Assembly (NCBI RefSeq): GCF_030766935.1
Contig: NZ_JASERL010000005.1
Location: forward strand, 496,001 to 560,000
Length of the DNA stretch: 64,000 nucleotides
Origin: Streptomyces sp. KL109B
GTDB taxonomy: Bacteria > Actinomycetota > Actinomycetes > Streptomycetales > Streptomycetaceae
Reading direction: 5' to 3'
Shown here: piece by piece, positions 45,539 through 53,296 of the stretch
Position numbering within the stretch: the stretch's first letter is position 1
Layout: each line of letters starts with the position of its first letter
Program-made: the position numbers and the translations under genes
The notes under the pieces: model-generated
What the model saw: the letters and a program-made list of their open reading frames with translations, nothing else
Told to the model about the DNA's origin: nothing
Databases searched by the model: none

Positions 45539-46897
45539 TCAGGCGGCCTGCGAGCGGCCGGCCGCCCACAGGGAACGGATCACCGTGCGCGGCTTGAGGA
45601 CGGCGGTCGGCGGCACCAGCAGGTGCTGCATGTCCAGCATCACCCGGTGGGCGTCGACGGAGACATGGCTGGCGAGCATGACCCGCTTGACGTAGCGGTT
45701 GATCAGGGCGGCGCCCAGCGGCCTCGGGCCGACGGTCTCGGGGTACATGAAGTCCCCGCCGCTGGCCATCTGCCAGGGCGTCGCGATCGCCTGCGCGGCG
45801 GCCTGGTAGTAGGACCGCGCCATGGCCGACGAGGCCGCCGAGAACCGGTCGAGGGACCTGCCGAGCGCCTCGGCCTCCAGGACGCCGACCGTCATGCCCT
45901 GCCCGTAGAGCGGGTTGAAGCTGCAGATCGCGTCGCCCAGGGCCACATATCCGGCGGCGGGCTGCCGGAGGCGTTCGAAGAACCGCCGCCGGGCCTGCGG
46001 GTAGGTGAACTTGTGCGCGTTCTCCTTGTCCAACGGCTCGGCGCGGGCGAGGAGTTCGGCGACGTGCGGGCTCGGCAGCGCCTTGCCGAAGGCGAGGAAG
46101 CCGTCCGGGTCGACGGGGCTGTGCGCCCGGTGCCAGCCGCCCAGCGTCACCATCCAGCGGTTGCCCTCGACCGCGAAGATCGCGGCCGCCCGCTTGTCGT
46201 GCGGGGGCGTGGCGGCCATCAGGTACAGCAGCGCGTCGTCCCGCAGCCGGTCCCCCGGCGGACGGTGCAGCAGCCGGGTCGTGTATCCGACGTCGATCTT
46301 GACGGTGGCCGTCTCGGGCGTCTCGAAACCGAATTCCTCCAGCCAGCGGTCGGCCCGGCCCGCGCTGCGGCCGGTGGCGTCCACCACCAGGTCGGCCTCC
46401 ATGTCCCCCGCGTCGGTCACCACTCCGGTGACCCGGGAGGCCCTGGAGAGCAGCCCGTTGACCACCGTCCGGTCGACGATCCCGACATTGGGCAGGTCCC
46501 GTACGCGGCCGCGTACGGTGTGCTCGAGGAAGGCCCGGCTCTGGCTGATGCCCAGCTTGCCGCTGGTGAAGCGGGTGCGGAGCGCGCCCATCTGATGGAA
46601 CGCCAGGTCCGCCCCCGGGTCGAAGGGGACCGCGCCGCCGCCGATCAACTCGTGGGTCAGACCGGGGAACAGTTCCTCCAGTTTCATGCGCCCGCTGATC
46701 AGCAGGGCGTGCGCGTGACCGCTCTGCGGTACGCCCCGCCGGTTCTCGGCCGTCTCCGGCAGGGTGTCCCGGTCGAGCACCGTCACCCGCCCGTATCTTC
46801 GGGACAGTACGCGGGCGGCCACCATGCCGCCCATCGATCCACCGATCACCACCGCGTGGCCGCCGATCGCTCCCATCGCCATTCCCCAATTCCCCAT
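45539..46897 (-). CDS. FAD-dependent monooxygenase / oxidoreductase
   Basis: 452 residues. The N-terminal dinucleotide motif is VVIGGSMGGMVAARVL, a GxGxxG variant, followed by VTVLDRDTLP. VVDATGRSAGRADRWLEEFG is a second FAD segment near residue 180, and ALGDAICSFNPLYGQGMTVG is the GD motif of aromatic hydroxylase-type flavoproteins. This places it with group A monooxygenases or epoxidases that hydroxylate or epoxidise aromatic or polyene substrates using NAD(P)H. It lacks the GES and WxWxIP halogenase motifs. The start is uncertain: ATG at 46897 has no good ribosome site, while ATG at 46882 is preceded by GGGGAATTGGGG. It stands alone on the minus strand, with a copy of the shared upstream motif before it. 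Confidence 0.85.
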   Translation of the reverse strand: MGNWGMAMGAIGGHAVVIGGSMGGMVAARVLSRRYGRVTVLDRDTLPETAENRRGVPQSGHAHALLISGRMKLEELFPGLTHELIGGGAVPFDPGADLAFHQMGALRTRFTSGKLGISQSRAFLEHTVRGRVRDLPNVGIVDRTVVNGLLSRASRVTGVVTDAGDMEADLVVDATGRSAGRADRWLEEFGFETPETATVKIDVGYTTRLLHRPPGDRLRDDALLYLMAATPPHDKRAAAIFAVEGNRWMVTLGGWHRAHSPVDPDGFLAFGKALPSPHVAELLARAEPLDKENAHKFTYPQARRRFFERLRQPAAGYVALGDAICSFNPLYGQGMTVGVLEAEALGRSLDRFSAASSAMARSYYQAAAQAIATPWQMASGGDFMYPETVGPRPLGAALINRYVKRVMLASHVSVDAHRVMLDMQHLLVPPTAVLKPRTVIRSLWAAGRSQAA

Positions 46898-46950
46898 GGC
46901 CGCGCGGGTTCGCGGCATCACGGGGAGTGTCGGCGGAGGGGCTCGTGGCT

Positions 46951-46971
46951 GTCGCCTTCGTGGTTGCTCAA
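46951..46971 (-). promoter_or_regulatory. Copy 4 of the GCAATA...GGAG upstream motif
   Basis: On the minus strand it reads TTGAGCAACCACGAAGGCGA, 15 of 21 positions equal to the KSQ-PKS copy. It lies 54-69 bases before the candidate starts of the FAD monooxygenase, in the 91-base gap after the AraC-type gene. Confidence 0.45.
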
Positions 46972-46988
46972 CCGCGGGCCCTGGCGGC

Positions 46989-47732
46989 TCAGGACGCGAA
47001 CAGCTCCGGCAGCGCGAAGCCGAGCAGCAGCCGGGCGTCGTCGTGCCGGATGTCCGCGGGGGGTTCGAGCCGCAGCGTCACGCGGGCCACCTCGCCGCAG
47101 CGCAGGCGCAGCGGCCGACTGGTGCCGATCACGATGGAGCGCTGTCCGGTGCCGGTGGAGCGGGAGACGGCCTGCACGATCCAACGCCCTTCCGGCACAT
47201 GCGGGATGCCCCACGGCCCGGCCCCCCGCTCCACCCTGCGGCACCGGGCCGCCCTGGGCGGTGGGCACGCGCGGGCGCTGCCGCCGACCGCGAACGCGGC
47301 CACGTACACCGGCTCGTGGTCGAGCCCGTCCGCCCGCTCCACGCTGCCGAGGACGGAGCCGTACGCGACCGCGGCGTCCTGGCCCCCGACGAAGTCGACC
47401 GCCTCCGCGCCCAATGACTGGAGCCGGCGGTAACGGCCGGGCGAGACGCCGACGACCTTGGTGAAGCGGGTGGTGAAGGAGCCGACGCTGGTGTAGCCGC
47501 ACTGTACGGCGATGTCGGCCACGCTGTCCGAGGTGTGCAGCAGCCGGTGCCGCGCCTCCTCAAGGCGCACCGCGGTCAGGAAAGAGGCGGGCGGCAGGCC
47601 CGTCTGCTCCCGGAACAACCGTGCCATGTGAAACGGACTCAGACGGGCCATCACACTCAGCTCGGTGAGCGAGAGTTCTTCCCCGTACCCGATCCGTATA
47701 CCACTGACGACCCGTTCGATCTCCGTGCGCAC
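46989..47732 (-). CDS. AraC-family transcriptional regulator with N-terminal DNA-binding domain
   Basis: 247 residues. The double helix-turn-helix of AraC proteins lies at the N-terminus (about 5-105): LSLTELSVMARLSPFHMARLFREQTG, then VADIAVQCGYTSVGSFTTRFTKVVGVSPGRYRRL. The remaining 140 residues form a beta-rich domain I do not recognise, with DGLDHEPVYVAAFAV and VEGRW-like elements; it may bind a ligand. This order is the reverse of the classical AraC layout. I chose GTG at 47732 because GGAGGACGGGGG lies upstream; a TTG at 47810 would add 26 residues. It is divergent from the SARP gene, so the two may regulate each other through the shared 276-base promoter region. Confidence 0.88.
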   Translation of the reverse strand: MRTEIERVVSGIRIGYGEELSLTELSVMARLSPFHMARLFREQTGLPPASFLTAVRLEEARHRLLHTSDSVADIAVQCGYTSVGSFTTRFTKVVGVSPGRYRRLQSLGAEAVDFVGGQDAAVAYGSVLGSVERADGLDHEPVYVAAFAVGGSARACPPPRAARCRRVERGAGPWGIPHVPEGRWIVQAVSRSTGTGQRSIVIGTSRPLRLRCGEVARVTLRLEPPADIRHDDARLLLGFALPELFAS

Positions 47733-48008
47733 AGGACCCCCGTCCTCCGCAGAGCCCTCGGATCCGAGCCCGCTGCGCGCCAGAGAAGCAGACCCGATAC
47801 ACGCAGTCAAGAGCGTGTGACGCGCGTATACAGAATGTGCGAAGTCCTCGGTCCGGGCGGCCTCGACGGGGACGGCGCGCGAACTCGGTCTCCCGAGATG
47901 AGCACGTCACGTCCGCCACGAGCGCTGAGCAATATCTGCGGTGACAACAAACTCCGCACAAGTCCACAGTGAAGTCGGCGTCCACTCGGCGACGGGGATG
48001 AGGAAGCA
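47733..48008. promoter_or_regulatory. AraC / SARP divergent promoter region
   Basis: 276 bases, the longest gap in the window. Besides the motif copy at 47925 it holds TTGACT (minus strand, 47805-47810), a possible -35 for the AraC-type gene, without an obvious -10. The ribosome site GAGGAA lies before the SARP ATG. Confidence 0.6.
47925..47945 (+). promoter_or_regulatory. Copy 5 of the GCAATA...GGAG upstream motif
   Basis: Reads CTGAGCAATATCTGCGGTGA. Its first 12 bases are identical to the copy before the KSQ-PKS gene. It ends 63 bases before the SARP start codon. Confidence 0.6.
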
Positions 48009-49961
48009 ATGCGTCTTGAACTCCTGGGTTCAATGCGAGCGTGGAACGAAAAGGACGAAGTGCCGCTCGGTCCGCCCAAACAGCGCGCGGTTCTCGGCCT
48101 GTTGGCGAGCCAGGTCGGCCGGGTGACCGGAATCGACCAGATCATTGACGCCGTCTGGGGCAGCGATGTCCCGCAGTCCGCCGTCAATTGCGTACACACC
48201 TATGTCGCCGGGCTGCGCCGGATTCTGGAGCCCGAGCGCGGTCCGCGGGAATCCGGCGGGGTGCTGGTCTCGGCCGGCGGCGGCTACGCCCTGTCCGTCG
48301 ACCCCACCGCGATCGACGCCGGGCGCTTCGCCCTGGCCCACGGCCGGGCCCGCAGGCTCCTCTCGGAGGGCGACCGGGACGGCGGGATCGCGGCGTACGA
48401 GGAGGCGCACGCGCTGTGGCGCGGCGAGGCGTACGCCAACGTACCCGGGCCGTTCGCGGCGCTGGAGCGGGCCCGGCTGCACGAAGCGCGCCTGACGGCG
48501 GTCGAGGAGTGGGCGGAGGCCCTGCTCGCCGCCGGCCGGCACACCGAAGTGATCACGGTCCTCACCGACATGATCGCCAGGGATCCGCTGCGGGAGAAGC
48601 TGCGCTGGCTGCTGATGCTCGGCCTGCACCGCTCCGGCCGCCGGGCGCACGCCCTCACCGTCTACCGCGAGACCCACCGGCTCCTCCAGGAGGAGCTGGG
48701 CATCGACCCCGGAACGGAGCTGCGCCGGCTGCATCAGCAGATCCTCGGCGACCACGCGGGGCTGGCCCTGCGCGCCCCTGCGGGTGCCGCCGGAGCCGGT
48801 ACGGGCGGGCCCTCCCGGGGCGCCGCCACGGTGCCCGCCCCATCAGTGCGTCCCGCCCAACTCCCGCCCGGCGCCCGGGGGTTCACCGGCCGCGCCGAGG
48901 AACTGGCCCGGCTGCGCAACGTCGTGGAACGCGAGACCGGCGAGGGCCACGCGGCGGTGGCCGTGGTCGAGGGCCCGCCCGGGGCGGGCAAGACCGCCCT
49001 CGCGCTCCAGCTCGCCCACGAACTCGGCGACCGCTACCCGGACGGCAAGCTCTTCGCCGACCTGCGCGGGTCCCACCCGGACCGCCCGCCGCTCGAAGCC
49101 CGCGAGGTGCTCGCCCAGTTGCTCGGCAGCCTCGGCGTCCCCCCGCAGCAGCTCCCCGTCGACCCGGCGGGACGCACCGCACTGTTCCGCAGCCTGCTGC
49201 ACGGGCGCCGGGTGCTGATCGTGCTGGACGACGCGCTCCACGCCGAGCAGGTACGGCCCCTGATACCGCGCGGGCCCGCGTGTGTGCTGGTCACCAGCAG
49301 GCGGCGGCAGTTCGGCCTCGCGGCACGGGACGGGGCGTACCGGATCGAGATCGGCCCGCTCGCCCCGCAGGAGTCCGTCAACCTGCTGTCCCGTGTCGTG
49401 GGCCGGGAGCGGCTCGACGGCCAGTGGGACGCCGCCCGTGACCTGGCCCGGATGTGCGGGCATCTGCCGCTCGCGCTGCGGATCGCGGCGGCCGGCCTGC
49501 TCGCCAAGCCCGCGCTGCCCCTCGCGGAACTGGTGGACACCCACGCGCCGTGCCGCGGGAGCCTCGACTGGCTGGCCGTCGAGGACGACGTCGCGGCGAG
49601 CCTGCGGACGGCCTTCCAGGCGTCGGTCCGGCTGCTGCCGGAGGTCACGGCGCGGGTGTTCGGCGTGCTGGGGCTCCTGGAATCGGAGCCGATCACCGTG
49701 TCCGAAGCGGCCGAGGCGACCGCCCTCAGCCCCGAGGTGACCGCCCGTCAGCTGGCCGTCCTTGCCGACCACCACCTCCTGGAGGAGGTCGGCCGCGACC
49801 GGTTCCGCTTCATCAACCTCATCGGGCTGTACGCCGCCGAATACGGCCGTGGCACAAGGGCGGACCGGGACAGCGTCCGGGACCGGCTGCTGCGGAGACC
49901 GGTTCCGATCGGTTCCGATCTTGTCGAGGCGATGTTCTCGGCCACCGACTGCGGTTCCTGA
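48009..49961 (+). CDS. SARP-family pathway activator, AfsR-like (DNA-binding, BTAD, NB-ARC)
   Basis: 650 residues. An OmpR-like winged helix (1-95) contains LGPPKQRAVLGLLASQVGRVTGIDQIIDAVWG and VHTYVAGLRRIL. A bacterial transcriptional activation domain (about 100-250) follows, with the usual LHEARLTAVEEWAEALL and LGIDPGTELRRLHQQIL. An NB-ARC ATPase domain starts at about 290, with Walker A GPPGAGKT (322-329), RVLIVLDDA and CGHLPLALRIAAAGLL. The C-terminal TPR block of AfsR itself is absent. SARPs bind direct repeats near promoters of antibiotic genes and switch them on. It sits directly upstream of the plus-strand PKS/NRPS genes and divergent from the AraC-type gene, so it is the most likely cluster activator. 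ATG with GAGGAA upstream. Confidence 0.93.
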   Translation: MRLELLGSMRAWNEKDEVPLGPPKQRAVLGLLASQVGRVTGIDQIIDAVWGSDVPQSAVNCVHTYVAGLRRILEPERGPRESGGVLVSAGGGYALSVDPTAIDAGRFALAHGRARRLLSEGDRDGGIAAYEEAHALWRGEAYANVPGPFAALERARLHEARLTAVEEWAEALLAAGRHTEVITVLTDMIARDPLREKLRWLLMLGLHRSGRRAHALTVYRETHRLLQEELGIDPGTELRRLHQQILGDHAGLALRAPAGAAGAGTGGPSRGAATVPAPSVRPAQLPPGARGFTGRAEELARLRNVVERETGEGHAAVAVVEGPPGAGKTALALQLAHELGDRYPDGKLFADLRGSHPDRPPLEAREVLAQLLGSLGVPPQQLPVDPAGRTALFRSLLHGRRVLIVLDDALHAEQVRPLIPRGPACVLVTSRRRQFGLAARDGAYRIEIGPLAPQESVNLLSRVVGRERLDGQWDAARDLARMCGHLPLALRIAAAGLLAKPALPLAELVDTHAPCRGSLDWLAVEDDVAASLRTAFQASVRLLPEVTARVFGVLGLLESEPITVSEAAEATALSPEVTARQLAVLADHHLLEEVGRDRFRFINLIGLYAAEYGRGTRADRDSVRDRLLRRPVPIGSDLVEAMFSATDCGS

Positions 49962-49978
49962 GCAATATCGGAGGCGCC
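49958..49978 (+). promoter_or_regulatory. Copy 6 of the GCAATA...GGAG upstream motif (reference copy)
   Basis: Reads CTGAGCAATATCGGAGGCGC and begins inside the SARP stop codon region. It ends 90 bases before the KSQ-PKS start. Similar copies lie before the SARP, the SnoaL-like, FAD monooxygenase and transglutaminase-like genes. Confidence 0.6.
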
Positions 49979-50068
49979 GCGGTCGGCATCGGTCGTGCAG
50001 AATTCAAGACACCGAGCCGACGCGGCATGAAATCGCCACGGCAACGGACTTATCGGGGGAGCAGGGGC

Positions 50069-53000
50069 ATGCGACTAAAGACGCCGATCCGCCCTGAAAG
50101 GGCAGCGGAGATCGCGGTGGTCGGATATTCCTGCCGCCTTCCCGGCGCTCCGGACACGGAATCATTCTGGGAATTGCTCGCGCATTCCAGGAGCGCGGTT
50201 TCACAGGCTCCAGAGAATCGCTGGGAACGAGGCGATCCGCTTCCCGAGGACATACGAATCGGCGGCTTCCTTTCCGAAGTCGACCTGTTCGACGCCGATT
50301 TCTTCGGGGTGTCCCCGCGCGAGGCCGCCACCATGGACCCGCAACAGCGGCTGATTCTTGAGCTCGGCTGGGAGGCCGTGGAACACGCCGGGATACTCCC
50401 CGCCGCGCTGGCCGGTACCCGTACCGGCGTGTTCGTCGGCGTGATGATGGACGACTACGCGGCGCTCGCCGCCCGCCGGGGGCCGTCGGGGATCGGCCGG
50501 CACAGCCTGACGGGCACCCAACGCAGCCTCATCGCCAACCGGTTGTCCCACCTCCTCGGCCTGCGCGGGCCCAGCATGACGGTGGACACCGGACAGTCCT
50601 CCTCCCTGGTCGCCGTCCACATGGCCTGCGAGAGCCTGCGGCGCGGGGAGGCCACCACCGCGCTCGTCGGCGGGGTCAACCTCAATCTGCTCGCCGACTC
50701 CACGCTGCGCGTCGCCCGGTTCGGCGCGCTCTCCCCCGACGGGCGATGCCACACCTTCGACGCCCGGAGCAACGGCTACGTCCGCGGCGAAGGCGGCGGG
50801 CTGCTGCTCCTCAAGCCGCTCGACGCGGCGCTGGCCGACGGGGACCACGTACGGTGCGTGATCCTCGGCAGCGCGGTGGGGCACGACGGCGCCGACGAGG
50901 GCCTCGTCGTACCGAACGGCCGCGCCCAGCAGGACGTGGTGCGCGCCGCCTGCGCCGACGCCGGCGTCTCCCCCGCGGATCTGGACTACGTCGAGTTGCA
51001 CGGCACCGGTACCCGGGTGGGCGACCGCGTCGAGGCCACCGCGCTCGGGCACTGCGCCGGCCGCGCCAGGCCGGGGCGGGCCCCGCTGTTGGTCGGGTCC
51101 GCGAAGACCAACGTGGGGCACTTGGAGGGCGCCGCCGGTGTGGTGGGGCTGCTGAAGGCCGCCCTGAGCATCGAGCACCGCACCCTGCCCGCAAGCCTGA
51201 ACTTCACCGAGCCGCACCCGGACATCCCGCTCACCGACCTCAACCTGTCGGTCGTCGACGCCCCCCGCCCCTGGCCGGACCCTGACCGCCGGTTCCTCGC
51301 CGGTGTCAGCTCGTTCGGCCTGGGCGGCACCAACTGCCATGTGATCGTGGCGTCCCCGGCACCGCAGGACGCGCACGCACCCGAGACCGGCCACGCTCCC
51401 GCACCGGGCGGCACGGCGCCCGAGGTGTGGCTCGTGTCCGGGCTCGGCGAGGCCGCCGTGCGCGGACAGGCCCGACGTCTCGCGGAGTTCACCGACGGGC
51501 GGACCGACGTGGACGCGGGCCGTGTGGCGCGGGCGTTGGCGACCCGAAGGACCGCCTTCACGCACCGTGCGGCGGTCGTGGGCGCCGATGTCGAGACGCT
51601 GCGCTCCGGCCTCGTGGCCCTGGCCGAGGGCGCCCCGGCCGCGCGGGTGACCGAGTCTTCGCGGACGCCCGGCCGCGTGGCGCTGCTGTTCCCCGGACAG
51701 GGCTCGCCGTGGCCCGGCATGGCCGCCGAACTCCTCGCCACCGAGCCGGTGTTCGCGGCCCGCGTCGCCGAGTGCGCCGACGCGCTCGCCCCGCACATCG
51801 ACTGGTCGCCGATGGACCTGCTGCGCGCCGGAGACCGGGCCGACCCCGCTCTCCTGGAGCGCGCGGACGTCAGCCAGCCCCTGCTGTTCTCCGTGATGGT
51901 GGCGCTCGCCGCCCTGTGGCGTTCGGCCGGGGTCGTACCGGACGCCGTGGCGGGCCACTCCCAGGGCGAGGTCGCGGCCGCGCACATCGCGGGCGCGCTG
52001 TCCCTGGACGACGCGGCGCTCCTGATCGCACGCCGGGGCCTGACCGCGACGGCGCTCGCCGGCCGGGGCGGGCTGCTCGCGGTGGCCGAGGGCGCCGACG
52101 CGGTCGCCGCCCGGCTCGCCGCGCTGGCCGACGAACTCGACATCGCCGTGGTCAACGGGCCGAACTCCTGCGTGGTCTCCGGGGCGCCCGCGGCGCTGCG
52201 CGCGTTCCGCGCCGCCGCCGCGGACTCCGGCGTCGAGACGCGTCCCGTCACCGCCGACTACGCCTGCCACTCGCGCCAGGTGGAGGAGGTCCGCGAGCCG
52301 CTCCTGACGGCGCTCGCCGGGCTGCGCCCCTCCCCCGCCGCCGTGCCGTTCTACTCCACGGTCACCGGCGCACTCATGGACACCACCGGGCTGACCGCCG
52401 ACTACTGGTACCGCAATCTGCGGCACACGGTGCGCTTCGACACCGCCGTGGACGCGCTGCTGACGTCCGGTCACACGACGTTCGTCGAAGTCAGCCCGCA
52501 CCCCGTACTGCTGACCGGCGTCCGCGACACCCTGGACACCCGCGGCCGGGCCGCCTTCACCACGGGCACGCTGCGCCGCGGCCGGGGCGGTCGCGCGCAG
52601 TTCCTCAGCGCGCTCGCCGAGGCGCACAACCACGGCGTCGCCGTCGACTGGGACGCCGTGCTGCCGCCCGACAGGGGCGGCCCCGTCGACCTGCCGACGT
52701 ACGCCTTCCAGCGGGAGCGCTGCTGGCTCGACGGGCCGCTGCCCTCGGACGAGCCCGCCGCCGCTTCCCGGGACGAACCACCCGCCGCCCCTTCGGCGGG
52801 CCCGGCGAAGTCCACCGTGTCCGCGGCCGAACAGGCCCGCCGGGTACCGGAGTTGGTCACCGTTCAGGTCGCCGCGGTGCTCGGCCGCGAGGCCTCCTCC
52901 CTTCCCGAGGGCCGGACCTTCCGCGAGCTCGGCTTCGACTCGCTCGGCCTCGAAGAGCTCCTCCAGCGACTCGGGACCGCGCTGGAACTGCGCCTGCCCA

Positions 53001-53296
53001 TCGCGGTCGCCTACGACCACCCGACCCCGGAGGCGCTGGCCCGGCACATCGGCACCCTGCTCGACGGCGCCGCCGAACCTCCCGGACAGGCGCTGCTCGC
53101 CCACCTCGACGCGCTGGACGCGGCCCTCGCGTCCGGCGAACCGGACGACACGGTGCGCGGCACGGCACTGACCCGGCTGCGCGCCCTCCTGCGGCGGCTC
53201 GACGGCGAGCGGACACCGGCCGACTTCACCGCGGCGATCCTCGCGGCCGGCCCCGAAGAGATTCTCGATCTCATTGACAACAGAGGCGAATTGTGA
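50069..53296 (+). CDS. PKS loading protein KSQ-AT-ACP
   Basis: 1075 residues. The KS-like domain (12-427) has glutamine instead of the active-site cysteine: Q176 in TVDTGQSSS, with H311 (HGTGT) and H351 kept. This is the KSQ signature of a decarboxylating loading domain, which makes the starter from a malonyl- or methylmalonyl-ACP. AT 537-885: S631 in AGHSQGE, and YACH at 731-734 where YASH or HAFH is usual; the GHSQG part leans to methylmalonyl (propionyl starter) but the call is open. ACP S958 in LGFDSLGL. The C-terminus (about 1010-1075) has the helical pattern of a docking domain. The ATG at 50069 has GGGGGAGC upstream. It overlaps the next PKS gene by 4 bases, so it primes that module. 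Confidence 0.95.
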   Translation: MRLKTPIRPERAAEIAVVGYSCRLPGAPDTESFWELLAHSRSAVSQAPENRWERGDPLPEDIRIGGFLSEVDLFDADFFGVSPREAATMDPQQRLILELGWEAVEHAGILPAALAGTRTGVFVGVMMDDYAALAARRGPSGIGRHSLTGTQRSLIANRLSHLLGLRGPSMTVDTGQSSSLVAVHMACESLRRGEATTALVGGVNLNLLADSTLRVARFGALSPDGRCHTFDARSNGYVRGEGGGLLLLKPLDAALADGDHVRCVILGSAVGHDGADEGLVVPNGRAQQDVVRAACADAGVSPADLDYVELHGTGTRVGDRVEATALGHCAGRARPGRAPLLVGSAKTNVGHLEGAAGVVGLLKAALSIEHRTLPASLNFTEPHPDIPLTDLNLSVVDAPRPWPDPDRRFLAGVSSFGLGGTNCHVIVASPAPQDAHAPETGHAPAPGGTAPEVWLVSGLGEAAVRGQARRLAEFTDGRTDVDAGRVARALATRRTAFTHRAAVVGADVETLRSGLVALAEGAPAARVTESSRTPGRVALLFPGQGSPWPGMAAELLATEPVFAARVAECADALAPHIDWSPMDLLRAGDRADPALLERADVSQPLLFSVMVALAALWRSAGVVPDAVAGHSQGEVAAAHIAGALSLDDAALLIARRGLTATALAGRGGLLAVAEGADAVAARLAALADELDIAVVNGPNSCVVSGAPAALRAFRAAAADSGVETRPVTADYACHSRQVEEVREPLLTALAGLRPSPAAVPFYSTVTGALMDTTGLTADYWYRNLRHTVRFDTAVDALLTSGHTTFVEVSPHPVLLTGVRDTLDTRGRAAFTTGTLRRGRGGRAQFLSALAEAHNHGVAVDWDAVLPPDRGGPVDLPTYAFQRERCWLDGPLPSDEPAAASRDEPPAAPSAGPAKSTVSAAEQARRVPELVTVQVAAVLGREASSLPEGRTFRELGFDSLGLEELLQRLGTALELRLPIAVAYDHPTPEALARHIGTLLDGAAEPPGQALLAHLDALDAALASGEPDDTVRGTALTRLRALLRRLDGERTPADFTAAILAAGPEEILDLIDNRGEL

